From Spirogloea muscicola (Eukaryota > Streptophyta > Zygnematophyceae > Spirogloeales > Spirogloeaceae), in NCBI GenBank assembly GCA_009602725.1, contig WELB01000254.1:117015-181014 (forward strand): DNA of 64,000 bases. Direction: 5' to 3'. Both the position numbers and the translations under genes were made by a program. Shown piece by piece: positions 24,734-35,359 of this stretch. Numbering within the stretch: position 1 is the first letter of the stretch; every line of letters begins with the position of its first letter. Below the pieces are notes generated by a model, which was not told the DNA's origin, did no database searches, and saw nothing but the letters and a program-made list of their open reading frames with translations.

Positions 24734-26847
24734 ATGGCTCCCGCCGGGAGCCATCGCCCCCTCGGCCTCACCTGCCTCCTCCTCCTCGCTCAGCTCCTCT
24801 TTGCCGGCCTCAGCGCCGCGGGGCAGCCGCAGCAGGGCAGGCGCCTTCTCAGCAGCCCTCCGCCTTCCGGAGGTACCACTCCGGCCCCTTCGCTTACTCC
24901 TTGCGCTCAACTCTTCCATCCACAATATCTCAAAACTGAGTGAGACGTCTCCACTGCGGAGTCTGGAGATGCTTGCTGACAAGCCGCGCATTCGTTCATT
25001 CACCAGATGCGGACCACCAGGCGCGCATTGCCAAGTACGTCGCCCGCCACCAGAGGCCTGCTCAGAAGACCATCCACACGGAGGATGGGGATGTCGTCGA
25101 CTGCGTCAAGATTGCGGACCAGCACACCATGCAGGATGCCAAGTTCAAGGATCACAAGATCCAGGTACTTTGCTGTCCGACACACCTTCTGCGAGGCTGT
25201 ACTCCAATCTCGCTGAAGACTGCGGCAGCAAGCCTCACAGAGGAGCGCAAGCACTCGACTGAATGAGTCTCGGCTGCTGGCTTCTCGCAGATGAAACCTC
25301 CTTCCCTCAAGGCCTCCGATGACGGCAAGGTCAACAGCTCGCATGTCCCAGTCAAGCAGACCTGGGGCAGCTGCCCAGAGGGCACCATCCCCGTGCGCCG
25401 CGTCACTCGTAAGTCCTCTCCTCTTCTCTACACCACGTTGCCTGGCAAGGGTTGTGGAAACCGCGAGATCCATGTCACATGTCTTATCCTATCAGCTGCG
25501 GCTGTAGCTCTTCCCACCCTTGGCTTGTGTGACATATATCAAAGTCATGCAGTCGCATTGATTTAGCCTTCCCTTGTTGCAGACGACGAAGTTGCGAGGG
25601 CTGGCTCATTGCCAGACTTTTTCAAGAAGCACCCCAAGGGTCATGGCGGTGGCCATCACCCAAACAAAGGCAAGCACAACCAAAAGAATAGCACTGGTGC
25701 GCCTGGGAACGAGACCCTCACTGCGGGCATGATGAAAGGCGGCAGCAACACCACGAGGCTCAACTACAATGCCATCCAGAAGCCTTCATATGCGGGGCAC
25801 GAGGTCAGTCGCAGTTGCTCAACTGTGTCTTAGCCAGAAACAAGGACTCCTCTGAGAGTGAGGTGGCCTATGTTGAGACTGGAATACATCGTGGCACAGC
25901 TTGCGGATCTTGCTGCCAAGTGCCTCTCTATCACGTGCCTGCAGCTGACCGCATGCTTTGCCGCATTCTGCAGTACGCCATTGGTGAATACAGAGGGAAC
26001 AGCGGGCTCATATATGGCACCAAGGCGACATTCAACGTCTGGAACCCGTATGTGGAGTTTGCAAGCGAGTTCAGCCTCTCCCAGCTGTGGCTGGTGGCGG
26101 GGTCCTATGGCAACGGCGACCTGAACACGATCGAGGCGGGTTGGCAGCTGTACCCCAACAAGTACGGCGACTGGCAGTCAAGGCTCTTCATCTACTGGAC
26201 GGTGAGTGCTGTCAGTTGCCGCTAGCAGCCCTGCTGTAAGATGGTCAGCATTGCCATGATGAACTTTCACCTCATCAACAGCTGGACTCACCGTCGGCTC
26301 TCTCTTTCGTGGTTTGCAGAGGGATGCATACAAGAGCACCGGCTGCTACAACCTGGACTGTAGCGGCTTCGTGCAGACCAATGGCAATGTCTACATCGGC
26401 GGCAGGGTGACTCCCGTCTCCTGGTACGGGAGCACGCAGTGGGAGTTCACGCTCCTGGTCTTCAAGGACCCCGGCTCTGGCCACTGGTGGCTCCAATACC
26501 AGGGTCAGTGGGTGGGCTACTGGCCGTGGTGGATCTTCACCCGCCTCAACAGCCACGCCGAGGTGGTCCAGTGGGGAGGCGAGATCGTGAACATCGAGCC
26601 CTACGGGAGGCACACTCGCACGTACATGGGCAGCGGCTGGTATGCGGCCAAGGGCTGGTCCTACGCTGCCTACATCCGTAACATCCAATTCGTGAACCAG
26701 TACAACACCCTCTACAACCTCGACTACGCCATCTCTTCATACACCAGCAACAGCAACTGCTACAGCATCTGGGTCGGAGCCAATCCTGGAGGCTGGGAGG
26801 CTTACTTCTACTTTGGCGGCATTGGCTATAGCTCTATCTGCGTATGA
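24734..26847 (+). CDS. Neprosin-family glutamic peptidase precursor A (DUF4409 + DUF239)
   Basis: Predicted secreted prolyl-type endopeptidase zymogen, 463 aa. Exons, all in phase: 24734-24872, 25007-25164, 25291-25408, 25583-25803, 25974-26201, 26320-26847. Signal peptide about 1-31 (LLLLAQLLFAGLSAA core); activation peptide about 47-138 (HTEDGDVVDCVKI, WGSCPEGTIPVRR); a Lys/His/Gly-rich linker about 150-180 with N-glycosylation sequons NST, NET and NTT; neprosin domain about 205-463. E266 (TIEAGWQ) and E376 (QWGGEIVN) are 110 residues apart, close to the 109 between the published catalytic glutamates of Nepenthes neprosin (E188/E297), so they are the likely catalytic pair. TGCYNLDC may carry a disulphide. 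Exon 4 to mid-intron 5 looks converted from a C-like copy, while introns 1-3 match B. The physiological substrate is unknown. Confidence 0.92.
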
Positions 26848-28200
26848 GCAGCATAGACTGCTGCTTGTAGGGAATGAAGCTGCTGTTTTATCGAGATTGT
26901 TTTTGGTCTTGCACACATTCTTAGTATGACATAGATAAGCACTGGCAGTGCTAAAGGGATGTCCTTGACTTTCCAATTTTGCATTCATTGCTCCTTCATG
27001 TGAGAGGCCCCACTGATTTGCGTATTGACACATTGATATGAAGAAGGTTGGTCATCGGTAGGACCGAGCATGCGTTTGTTGCATCAGTTCTTTGATGACC
27101 TCTTGCTTGAATGGGACATAATTCACTTTACTTACAGAAATTTGCAACGATTGGTAGCACAGATAAAGTGGCTCGTAAGAACTCTGGAGAGGATAACCCA
27201 ATAATCAATTCAGCAGCAGGGTTGTTGCTTTGTACACATCTGTTAAAGCATTGTGGACCTAATACTCATGGTGGTTATCAGGATGTCATCGAGATCGTAT
27301 ATAACCATGGTGTTGAAGCAGTCATGGCATTAACCTGACAGAGAAGCAATCATTACTACAGATTGCTGCAGGTAGAGAGAAATGTTGAAAAATTCACGGA
27401 TGTCACATTCATTGATTGGACAATCAAGGCACGTAAATTTCCGGATAGACCGCTTGCTTGTGCTTCTGAAAGTCTTCAACTCTTGCTGCTTGAGCATGGG
27501 CGGAATGGCTACCTGCACAGCCGGACCTTGGTCTTGATAGGCTGCAGTGCGTTCTTATATAAGCTAGGCTTGGGTGAAAGTCAAGCAACTTGGATACCAG
27601 CTACAACACGATTGTATTCACACTGGCTTCCCTGAGTGCTTGATATCTTTAGTTGACCTGTCTTTCATGAACAACTGCTCCTCAAGGTCCTCGGACATAA
27701 GCAGAATGGCACGGTTTTGTCACTTGAGCTAGCCTCCGATTACATTACCTTCACAAGCGGGAGTGGTCCTAACTAGATGGTGTCCTCTAGGTGGCCTTAT
27801 TGTGCAATATTCTATTTCAGTGGTCCTACAAATCTACACAGCAGGATACTGAGTAGGTCATAGCCAGGTTGAACGCCGAGTAGTGAAAGTTGGCAATCAC
27901 CAATGAATCGGCTGAGCCAGAGGAATATTTGAGCAGATCACGTGCTTAATGTCAACTAGTGATGTAGTGTTTGCCTTGATCAGCGAGCTTTTGTGAACCT
28001 GATTAATGAATATTGCTTTGATCGGTTTGATCAGTTTGATAAGATGAGCAATGATGAGTGATAGCTGCGATCAGCAATGCTCAGTGTTCCACTGATCAAT
28101 AAGCTTCTGATTGAAACACTAGAACACAGCATCGTTGTAGACCTTGCCACGTGCGACTTTGAAACACGAAAGACAGTGAGAAAGGTGCAACTCCTAATGA
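26848..28200 (+). repeat. Shared neprosin 3' flank (A copy) with GATCA-rich block
   Basis: Non-coding flank that also follows B (32083-33374), D (46401-44950, minus) and G (61024-62400). Landmarks in each copy: GGGGCCCC(A/C)-(T)TG, GACATTGA, GGTC(A)TTGG-CATTG-TAGGACCGAGCATG, TTGCATCA, AGATTGCTGCAGG, GGTGTCCTC-GG, and a GATCA-rich block (here 27960-28100). The 3' UTR and poly-A site of A must lie in its first few hundred bases. The open frames here are short and not conserved between copies. Confidence 0.7.
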
Positions 28201-29182
28201 GGTGGGAAGCTCGCAATTGTGGTCGTGGTGGGGCCTCGATCAGCCATGAGGACAACATCCAGAAATCAAAGGCTTGTTGTGGAGGGTTAGATGGTGAAGC
28301 AGAAGTCAACCGATCTGTAAATTCACAGCCTTACCAAGTCGTGTGCATTTAGCTAAGCAAGCTATCTTACTAAAAAGAGGCAAGCATTGTGACGAGAGAA
28401 TGTGAGAGGGCACGGCTTGTGCAAGCTGTCTCGATACGAGGGAGAATGTAGTAGTCGTCATGGATTTTCAGAGGGAGAAGCTCCTTCGGAAACCAATGGC
28501 TTGCAGCCACCAATCCGAAGTTAAAAGCGTGGGCTGCAGAGCGAGCCTCCGCCAATGTGCAAGCCTGGATGGAGCTCGCGCCGCAGTCTCGAGTAGGTAC
28601 TAGGAGGCTAGATGAAGAAAGTGTTGGTTCCGCAACGAGAACGGAGTTGGACGCCAGCAGCCGGGCTGGCGGGAATACTATTGCCCGCCCGACGACCAGA
28701 TTGTGTAACAAGACGCACACGCACTGGTCCCAGGTCAGGTCAACAATAGCAAAGGCACATCAGGCTGTCCAATGTGCTGAGTGGCCGAGCACAGCGAGGC
28801 GGCGGTGCTCTGCCGACTGCTGCGCACGTTGGACCGTGGCTCCAAGTTTCCGAGGAGGAGCGTGCTCTCCCTTCCAATTCATGCCCACCGCGCGACTTCT
28901 TCTTCCCAACTGGGGGGAGCGCAGTAAGGCATCTTCGTCAAGGGCAATGTCAAGGTTGCGGATGCGTGCTCATCACTTTCCTGGCCTTTTCGAGCTTTGT
29001 ACATCCTTCTACTGGGCTGCCAATCACAGTCATCACCCTCTTCCGGAGGAGTTTTTGCTACCTCTCGATGCGGTAAGCGCACAAGTTGGGCGCTGCACCA
29101 GCCGGCGCCCGGCGGCCCCAAGCTTCCACCCATCCGGGGGGGCTGCCTGAGCGCCACGTGGCAGCTCGAGCGTGTAGCTTGG

Positions 29183-29213
<31 letters not shown>

Positions 29214-29974
29214 ATGCGCGCAGCAAGCTGTCGTTGAAGCTGTGGTCAAGGCACGTGAAAAGCATGTCCACACCCAGTGCCACCGATGCACGAGGGGCGT
29301 CGGCGCAAAGGAGGTCAACGGCCCTGCTAAAGGCTGCCACGTGGTGCACCGCAGTTGCACCTTATTGTCGGCTGCCCACCTTTGTCGGGCAGAGCTTGTC
29401 TGCCAAACCTGGGGGACGAAAGAGAAAATTGTTCCTCCAGAATGAGGTAGCGATACTGTGAAAGAGAAGTGGCTCTCCGAATAGGGGCAAGGGCTGTGAG
29501 AAGCCAGCCCAAAAAGGAGATTGACGTGGGTCGAAAAGGGCAGCCCCAAAAGGGTTGACAAAATGGGCAGCTTCTCGAGCTCTGTTCATTATTTTTCGGG
29601 CTGGTTTTTCCAGCCCCCTATTCTCAATGGGCGAGCACTTTCTTCTCGAGCTGCCCCCGCAGTTGACCCGCTCCGCGGCGGCGCGCCGCTGCCATCCGGT
29701 CGCCGCCCTTGATGGCCCCCCACTATAAGAAGCAGGAGGCTCGTCACTTAGCCCCAAGCCCCCCAGCCCCAAGCCCGGCGACCACCTGCCAGGCCCCCCC
29801 TCCCTCCCCACCCCGGCCTTCCCGCGAATCCCACCTGCCCGCCTGCTGGCCTCTCCCGCCCCACCGCCCACCCAGCGCGCCTCCCCGACCTCCCAAGCTG
29901 CCGCTGGCCTCAAGCCCCCCACTGCCCACCAGAGCGGCGTCTTGGAGCTGGCAAGCCCCCGCCTCGCTCCCGGC
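28200..29974 (+). promoter_or_regulatory. Neprosin B upstream unit and promoter
   Basis: Copy of the duplicated upstream unit. Distal part (28225-29060): GAGGACAACA(A)TC, GAGAGGGCACGGCTTGTGC, GTCTCGAGTAG, GTTGGACCGTGG. Proximal part: a run of 28 G (29186-29213) after TTGGACC, CACGTG at about 29250, GGTCAACGGCC at about 29309, GCCGGGCAG replaced by GTCGGGCAG, and TATAAG 29724-29729, 251 bp before the ATG. A 60-bp LINE tail is inserted at 29582-29641. The gene itself is dead, so this promoter probably drives at most a non-coding transcript. Confidence 0.55.
29571..29652 (+). mobile_element. 60-bp minimal LINE-tail insertion with 11-bp target duplication
   Basis: Insert 29582-29641 consists only of the LINE 3' tail: TTCATT(A)TTTTTC, hairpin GGGCTGG-TTTTT-CCAGCCC, then CAATGGGCGAGCACTTTCT. 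It is flanked by the direct repeat CTTCTCGAGCT at 29571-29581 and 29642-29652. Copies A (around 24408), C (36630) and H (63890) have CTTCTCGAGCT or a one-base variant once and no insert, giving clear empty sites. Confidence 0.9.
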
Positions 29975-32082
29975 ATGGCTCCTGCCCGCGGCCGCCGCCC
30001 CCAGCCCTCGCTTGCCTCCTCCTCCTCGCCCAGCTCCTCTTCGCCGGCCTCAGCGCCGCTGGGCAGACGCAGCAGGGCAGGCGCCTGCTCAGCAGCCCTC
30101 CGCCTTCCGCAGGTACCACTTCGGCCCCTTCGCTTACTCCTTGCGCTCAAAGCTTGCATCCGATGCATCTCAACACTGCTGGAGACGTGTCCACTGCGAA
30201 GTCTGGAGATGCTTGTTGACAAGCTGCACATTCATTCATCCACCAGATGCGGACCACCAGGCGCGCATTGCCAAGTACGTCGCCCGCCACCAGAGGCCTG
30301 CTCAGAAGACCATCCACACGGAGGATGGGGATGTCGTCGACTGCGTCAAAATTGTGGACCAGCACACCATGCAGGATGCCAAGTTCAAGGACCACAAGAT
30401 TCAGGTACTTCGCTGTCCGACACACCTTCTGCGAGGCTGTACTCAAATCGCACTGAAGACTGCGGCAGCAAGCCTTACAGAGGAGCGCAAGCACTCCACT
30501 GAATGGGTCTCGGCTGCTGGCTTCTCGCAGATGAAACCTCCTTCCCTCAAGGCCTCCGATGACGGCAAGGTCAACAGCTCGCATGTCCCAGTCAAGCAGA
30601 CCTGGGGCAGCTGCCCAGAGGGCACCATCCCCGTGCGCCGCGTCACTCGTAAGTCCTCTCCTCTTCTTTTCACTGCGATACCTGGCAACGACTTGTAGAA
30701 ACCGCGAGATACATGTCACATGTCTTATCCTATCAGCGGCGGCTGTAGCTCTTCCCAACCTTGGCTTGTGTGACATATATCAAAGTCATGCAGTCGCATT
30801 GATTCAGCCTTCCCATGTTGCAGACGACGAAGTTGCGAGGGCTGGCTCATTGCCAGAATTTTTCAAGAAGCACCCCAAGGCTCATGGCGGTGGCCATCAC
30901 CCGAACAAGGGCCAGCACAACCAAAAGAACAGCACCGGTGCGCCTGGGAACGCGACCCTCACTGCAGGCATGATGAAAGGCGGCAGCAACACCACGAGGC
31001 TTAACTACAATGCCATCCAGAAGCCCTCCTATGCGGGTCACGAGGTCAGTCGCTGTTGCTTAGTTGTGTCTAGTCAGGATTTTTTTGAGACAGTGAACTA
31101 CCATATGTTGAGACTGGCATACATCTTGGCACAGCTTGCAGTTATTGCTGCCAAGCACCTCTTCATCGTGTGCCTGCAGCTGACCATACGCTTCGTCGCG
31201 TTTTGCAGTACGCCATTGGTGAGTACAGAGGGAACAGCGGGCTCATATACGGCACCAAGGCGACATTCAACGTTTTAAACCCTTATGTGGAGTTTGCAAG
31301 CTAGTTCAGCCTCTCCCAGCTGTGGCTGGTGGCGGGGTCCTACGGCAATGGCGACCTGAACACGATCGAGGCTGGTTGGCAACTGTACCCCAACAAGTAC
31401 GGCGACTGGCAGTCAAGGCTCTTCATTTACTGGACGGTGAGTGCTATCATCGTGCGCTAGCCCCGCCTTGCTGTAAGTTGATCAGCCTTGCCATGGTAAC
31501 ATTCACCTCATCAACAGCTGGACTCACCGTTGGCTCTCTTCTTCGTGGTTTGCAGAGGGATGCATACAAGAGCACCGGCTGCTACACCCTGGACTGCAGC
31601 GGCTTCGTGCAGACCAATGGCAATGTCTACATCGGCGGCAGGGTGACTCCCGTCTCCTGGTACGGGAGCACGCAGTGGGAGTTCACGCTCCTGGTCTTCA
31701 AGGACCCCGGCTCTGGCCACTGGTGGCTCCAGTACCAGGTCAGTGGGTGGGCTACTGGCCGTGGTGGATCTTCACCCGCCTCAACAGCCATGCCGAGGTG
31801 GTCCAGTGGGGAGGCGAGATCGTGAACATCGAGCCCTACGGGAGGCACACTCGCACGTACATGGGCAGCGGCTGGTACGCGGCCAAGGGCTGGTCCTACG
31901 CTGCCTACATCCGCAACATCCAATTCGTGAACCAGTACAACACCCTCTACAACCTCGACAACGCCATCTCGTCCTACACCAGCAACAGCAACTGCTACAG
32001 CATCTGGGTCGGCGCCAATCCTGGAGGCTGGGAGGCTTACTTCTACTTCGGCGGCATTGGCTATAGCTCCATCTGCGTATAA
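29975..32082 (+). pseudogene. Neprosin B pseudogene
   Basis: Same six-exon layout as A: 29975-30112, 30247-30404, 30531-30648, 30824-31044, 31209-31436, 31555-32082, all with canonical GT-AG sites. Three lesions are visible. First, a 1-bp deletion in the signal-peptide region (about 30000; exon 1 is 138 not 139 nt) destroys the LLLLAQLL frame. Second, a TAG at 31302-31304 replaces the Glu codon in the exon 5 segment FAS-E-FSLSQ. Third, a 1-bp deletion at about 31738 (CCAGGGTCAG to CCAGGTCAG) shifts exon 6. Remaining codons are nearly unchanged, so inactivation is recent. Introns 1-3 are closest to A. Sequencing error could explain one lesion but not all three. Confidence 0.88.
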
Positions 32083-33374
32083 GCACCATAGCCTGCTGCT
32101 TGTTACAAGGAACGAAGCTGCTGTTTTATCGAGATTGCTTTCTTGGTCTTGCACACATTCTTCCTATGACATAGATAAGCACTGTCAGTGCATATAAGGC
32201 AAGCCGACTTTCCTTTTTTGCTCCTGTGTGTTAGGGGCCCCATTGTTTTGATGATTGACACATTGACATGGAGGTCTTGGTCATTGGTAGGACCGAGCAT
32301 GAATGTGTTGCATCACTTCCTTGGTAACCTCTCCCTTAGATGGGACATATTTACTTAATTTGGAAGACTTGCGACGATTGGTAGCACAGATAAATTGGCT
32401 GGAATTCCTGAAGAGGATAACAAGAGCGTCAATGCAGAAGCTGGGAAGTTACAGTGTACAGACCTGTCAGAGCATTGTGGACATACTACTCATGGTTGAC
32501 TATAGCATGTCATTGACATTGTAACCGTGGTGCTGAAGCAATCATGGTAATGAATCCAAAAAAGAGAAGATGAAGTCATTACTAGAGATTGCTGCAGGTG
32601 AGAAAAAATGATGAGTTCACGGATGTCACATCAGTTGTTGCACAGGAAAGCATGTCGTTTTCCGAATAGACTGATGCCTGTAACTTCTACGTTTTTCGAC
32701 TTCTGCTCCTAAAAGTACGGAGTCAAGCAACTTGGATACCAGCAACAACAAGATTGTCCTCATCCTGGCCTCCCAAAGTGCTTGATATTCTTGCGTTGAC
32801 CTAGTCTTTCACGAACAAAAGCTCCTCAAGGTCCTCGGTCATTAGCAGTATGGCAAGGTTTCGTGACTTGAGCAAGCTCCAATCAGATTGCCTTCTGACC
32901 AAAGCATCACAAGCCGAAGTAATCCTGATTGGATGGTGTCCTCTGGGTAGCCTTATTGTGCCGGTTGAATACTTAATAAATTTTAAGTATGTCCTGAAAA
33001 ACTATACAGCAGGAGATTGAGTAGGTCATAGTCAGGCCAAGTAGTGAAGGTTGGCAACAACCAATAGATCCGATGAGTCAAGAACTTTGGAGCAGATCAC
33101 GTGCTCGATGTCAACCAGTGATCTAGTCAATGTGTTGATTAGTGATTGCTTTAATCACTTTGATCAGTTTGATCAGATGAGCAAATGACCAGTGATTGCT
33201 TTGATCAGCAATGATCAGTGTTCAGTGAACAATCAGCTTCTGCTTAACACCATAGAACATAGCATCGTCATAGACCTTGCCAAGTGCGACTTCAAAGCAC
33301 AAGACAGTGAGCCGGCGCAACTCAGAGTGAGGTGGGAAGCTTGCAATGTAGTTGTGGCGGGGGCCTCGCTCAGC
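32083..33374 (+). repeat. Shared neprosin 3' flank (B copy) with GATCA-rich block
   Basis: Homologous to the flank after A. The GATCA-rich block is at about 33100-33230 (TTTGATCAGTTTGATCAGATGAGCA, split here by reading position) and ends at GGGGCCTCGCTCAGC, immediately before the CACGA duplication of the 2-kb insertion. No coding sequence recognised. Confidence 0.7.
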
Positions 33375-33867
33375 CACGATGAAACGTTCTGAGCCCTTCA
33401 CAGACAGTCAAACGTCCGACAGTCGAACGTCCTGATTGTATTCGGTCGCTGGGGCTGAGAGACAAACCCCCAGCACAGTGAAGCACCACATTCACACGCA
33501 GCGGAATACCTTGCCCTGAGGCGCCGCCGACAGGCGGCGACTCACCTCTCGGTACGGGCCAGCAACTGTCCCCAAAGGGAGCAGCCACAGTCTACCTCCA
33601 GGAGAGCCGATGAAGATCCGCAGGGACGGGTTGCGGCGTCGGGCTGCAGCAGCAGGCAGCAGCAGGGCTGCATCAACGAGCTGCGGCAGCAGGCGGCAGC
33701 AGGGCTGCGCGCCTCTCTCTGGCGTGGGCTTCGCTGACTTGAACCGGGTGCCCTGAAGCTGGTCTCAGCTCTACTTACAGTGCTTCATGTGCCACCCTCC
33801 CCAGGGGCCTGTGGGAGGCTCGCCAAAAGGCCCACCTTCGAGCGGGCCCGACAAGGGGGATACGATG

Positions 33868-33990
33868 GTGAGGGCGGCGGCGCCGCCATGCGCAGCGCGG
33901 CGCCGCCCTGCGCGGCGCGGCGNCATGCCGCCGGTGGTGCGGCGGCCATGCGGCGGCAGCTCCGGCGAGCCGCGGCGCGCCGCGCCTCAC
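33868..33990. repeat. GC-rich low-complexity tract with one ambiguous base
   Basis: Dense GCGGCGCC/GGCGCGGC self-complementary sequence inside the 2-kb element, with a single N at 33923. Apparent reading frames here are low-complexity Ala/Arg/Pro and are not believable genes. The N suggests unresolved structure or allelic difference. Confidence 0.7.
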
Positions 33991-34359
33991 CGTCGCGCGT
34001 CGCCCACGTCGTACACGCCAACCATACTAGGGGCTGAGCTGAGCTACTCGTTGGTGCCCTATTAGGGCTAACCGAAATGCTCAGGACCCGGAGTATCATC
34101 GTCACTCAGGTGGGCCTCAGCCGATGATGCCGATGATGAAGCTTGAGGCTCAGACGATGGAGAAGCGGCGCTCTTGAAGGGGGTGCCGCGCTCTTTCCTC
34201 GCCTTCTTGCCCACGGCAAAGATGGCCTTCTTGACCATGGCGGTGACGGCGGCAGGGTCCGGCAGGAAGCACGCCGGCAGCGACTCAAGGCAGGTGGCGT
34301 GGGCGCTGGCAAGCAAGGAGGAGCAGTGGGCAAAAGGAGGACGGTGGCTCCTGTTAGAG

Positions 34360-34980
34360 TGAGTGAGCTTGTGCTCACTCGACCCCCTTGTGTTCCTCGG
34401 ACGAGGCGTGTCGATCTGGTTGGCGTTCCCCTGGGAGGTGGCAAGCGGCTCATCATGGACGTCGTCTGAAGGAACAGCTTCCGGACGAAGGGCCCCGTAA
34501 CTTCTGAGACCGGCTATGCCGTGAAGGTGGCCGAAAAGAAGAAGTTGCACAAGTACAAGGACCACCCGGCTGGTGATACCTTTTACCCCCTGGCCATAGA
34601 CATCCATGGGTGTTACGGGGGTCGGTGATCCTCGCTACTTTCGCTGCTGGCATCTCAAGCTGACCAGCCGCGCCGGGAACAGGGTGCAGCCCTTCCGGGT
34701 GGCTCGGTGCCTTTGGGTCTTGTGTCCTGCTACCGCATGCGTTTTTCTATGTCCCTCCAGCGGTCCCAAGTGCTTGCTTTGCACCGCCGCGCTGGTCGCG
34801 CCCTTGTAGCAGCCTCTGGCTCGCACGGCGGGGTTGCTCTTCCTCCCCTCAGCTCATCTGACTTCCTACTGCTGACACGGGGGTACTAAGAGCTGCCCTG
34901 GCTGCCTAGCCTGTGGCTCCGTCATAAACACCTGTATGCATCTGGCTGGCTTTCACAGCCGCTCTTTTCATATCAGCAGC
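34360..34980 (+). mobile_element. LINE 3' fragment nested in the 2-kb element
   Basis: Decayed copy of the LINE C-terminal ORF. Successive frames read RTRRVDLVGVPLGGGKRL and MDVV (about 34400-34470), ETGYAVKVAEKKK with HKYKDHPAGDTFYPLAID (about 34502-34600), and VSCYRMRFSMSLQRSQVLA...LLTRGY stop (34720-34889). These match the 22441-23523 ORF block by block but are split by frameshifts. It is followed by a GGCTGGCTTTCACAGCC tail hairpin at about 34951-34967. Confidence 0.75.
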
Positions 34981-35359
34981 CGCGTTCTTTTGCCTACATT
35001 GAAAGAATGCAAATCACATGGGCACAGTGGGTCCCGGCGGGTCAGCCCGCCGGAGGCTTGGAGGCCCGCCTGCAGAGCCGGCCCAAAGGTGTCCGTTAAG
35101 CTAATCGGGCAGGGTGTGAGGCACAGGTGTGAGGCACAATCTCACACGTGTGATCTGCCTACGTGTCACCCTGATGGTCCGGGCAAGCCGCCCCGGAAGC
35201 GACAGGTGCTTCCCTAAGTGGGACACTTTGAATAAGGCTATGAAGGCTAAATGAAGGCTAAATGCAAGGGCTGATGCATAAAATCTACGCGCCGTTACCA
35301 CGCGTTAGCGTTTAACCCAAGGTCAAACGTCACGTAACGGGTGAGGACGTTACACACGA

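Larger units (their letters stand above)
33375..35359. mobile_element. About 2-kb TG...CA insertion with 5-bp CACGA target duplication (LTR-type)
   Basis: The shared flank reads CAGCCACGAGGACAACAATC without interruption in the G copy (about 62415). Here it is split: CACGA at 33375-33379, a 1975-bp element 33380-35354 starting TG and ending CA, then CACGA again at 35355-35359. TG...CA termini plus a 5-bp duplication are the signature of LTR-retrotransposon integration. Termini are also weakly inverted (TGAAACGTTCT / reverse TGTAACGTCCT). No gag-pol is visible, so a solo LTR or non-autonomous element is likely. It contains a CAG-rich tract (33645-33715), a GC-palindromic tract with one N (33868-33990) and a nested LINE fragment. 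Confidence 0.75.

Noticed and set aside
29709-30698. 329-residue proline-rich open frame across the neprosin B promoter and first exons
   Set aside because: It ignores conserved splice sites and starts in the C-rich leader; its middle only coincides with exons 2-3 of the pseudogene.
34068-34607. 179-residue minus-strand frame with Ser/Ala-rich C-terminus
   Set aside because: It lies opposite the nested LINE fragment, is low in complexity, and has no recognisable domain.
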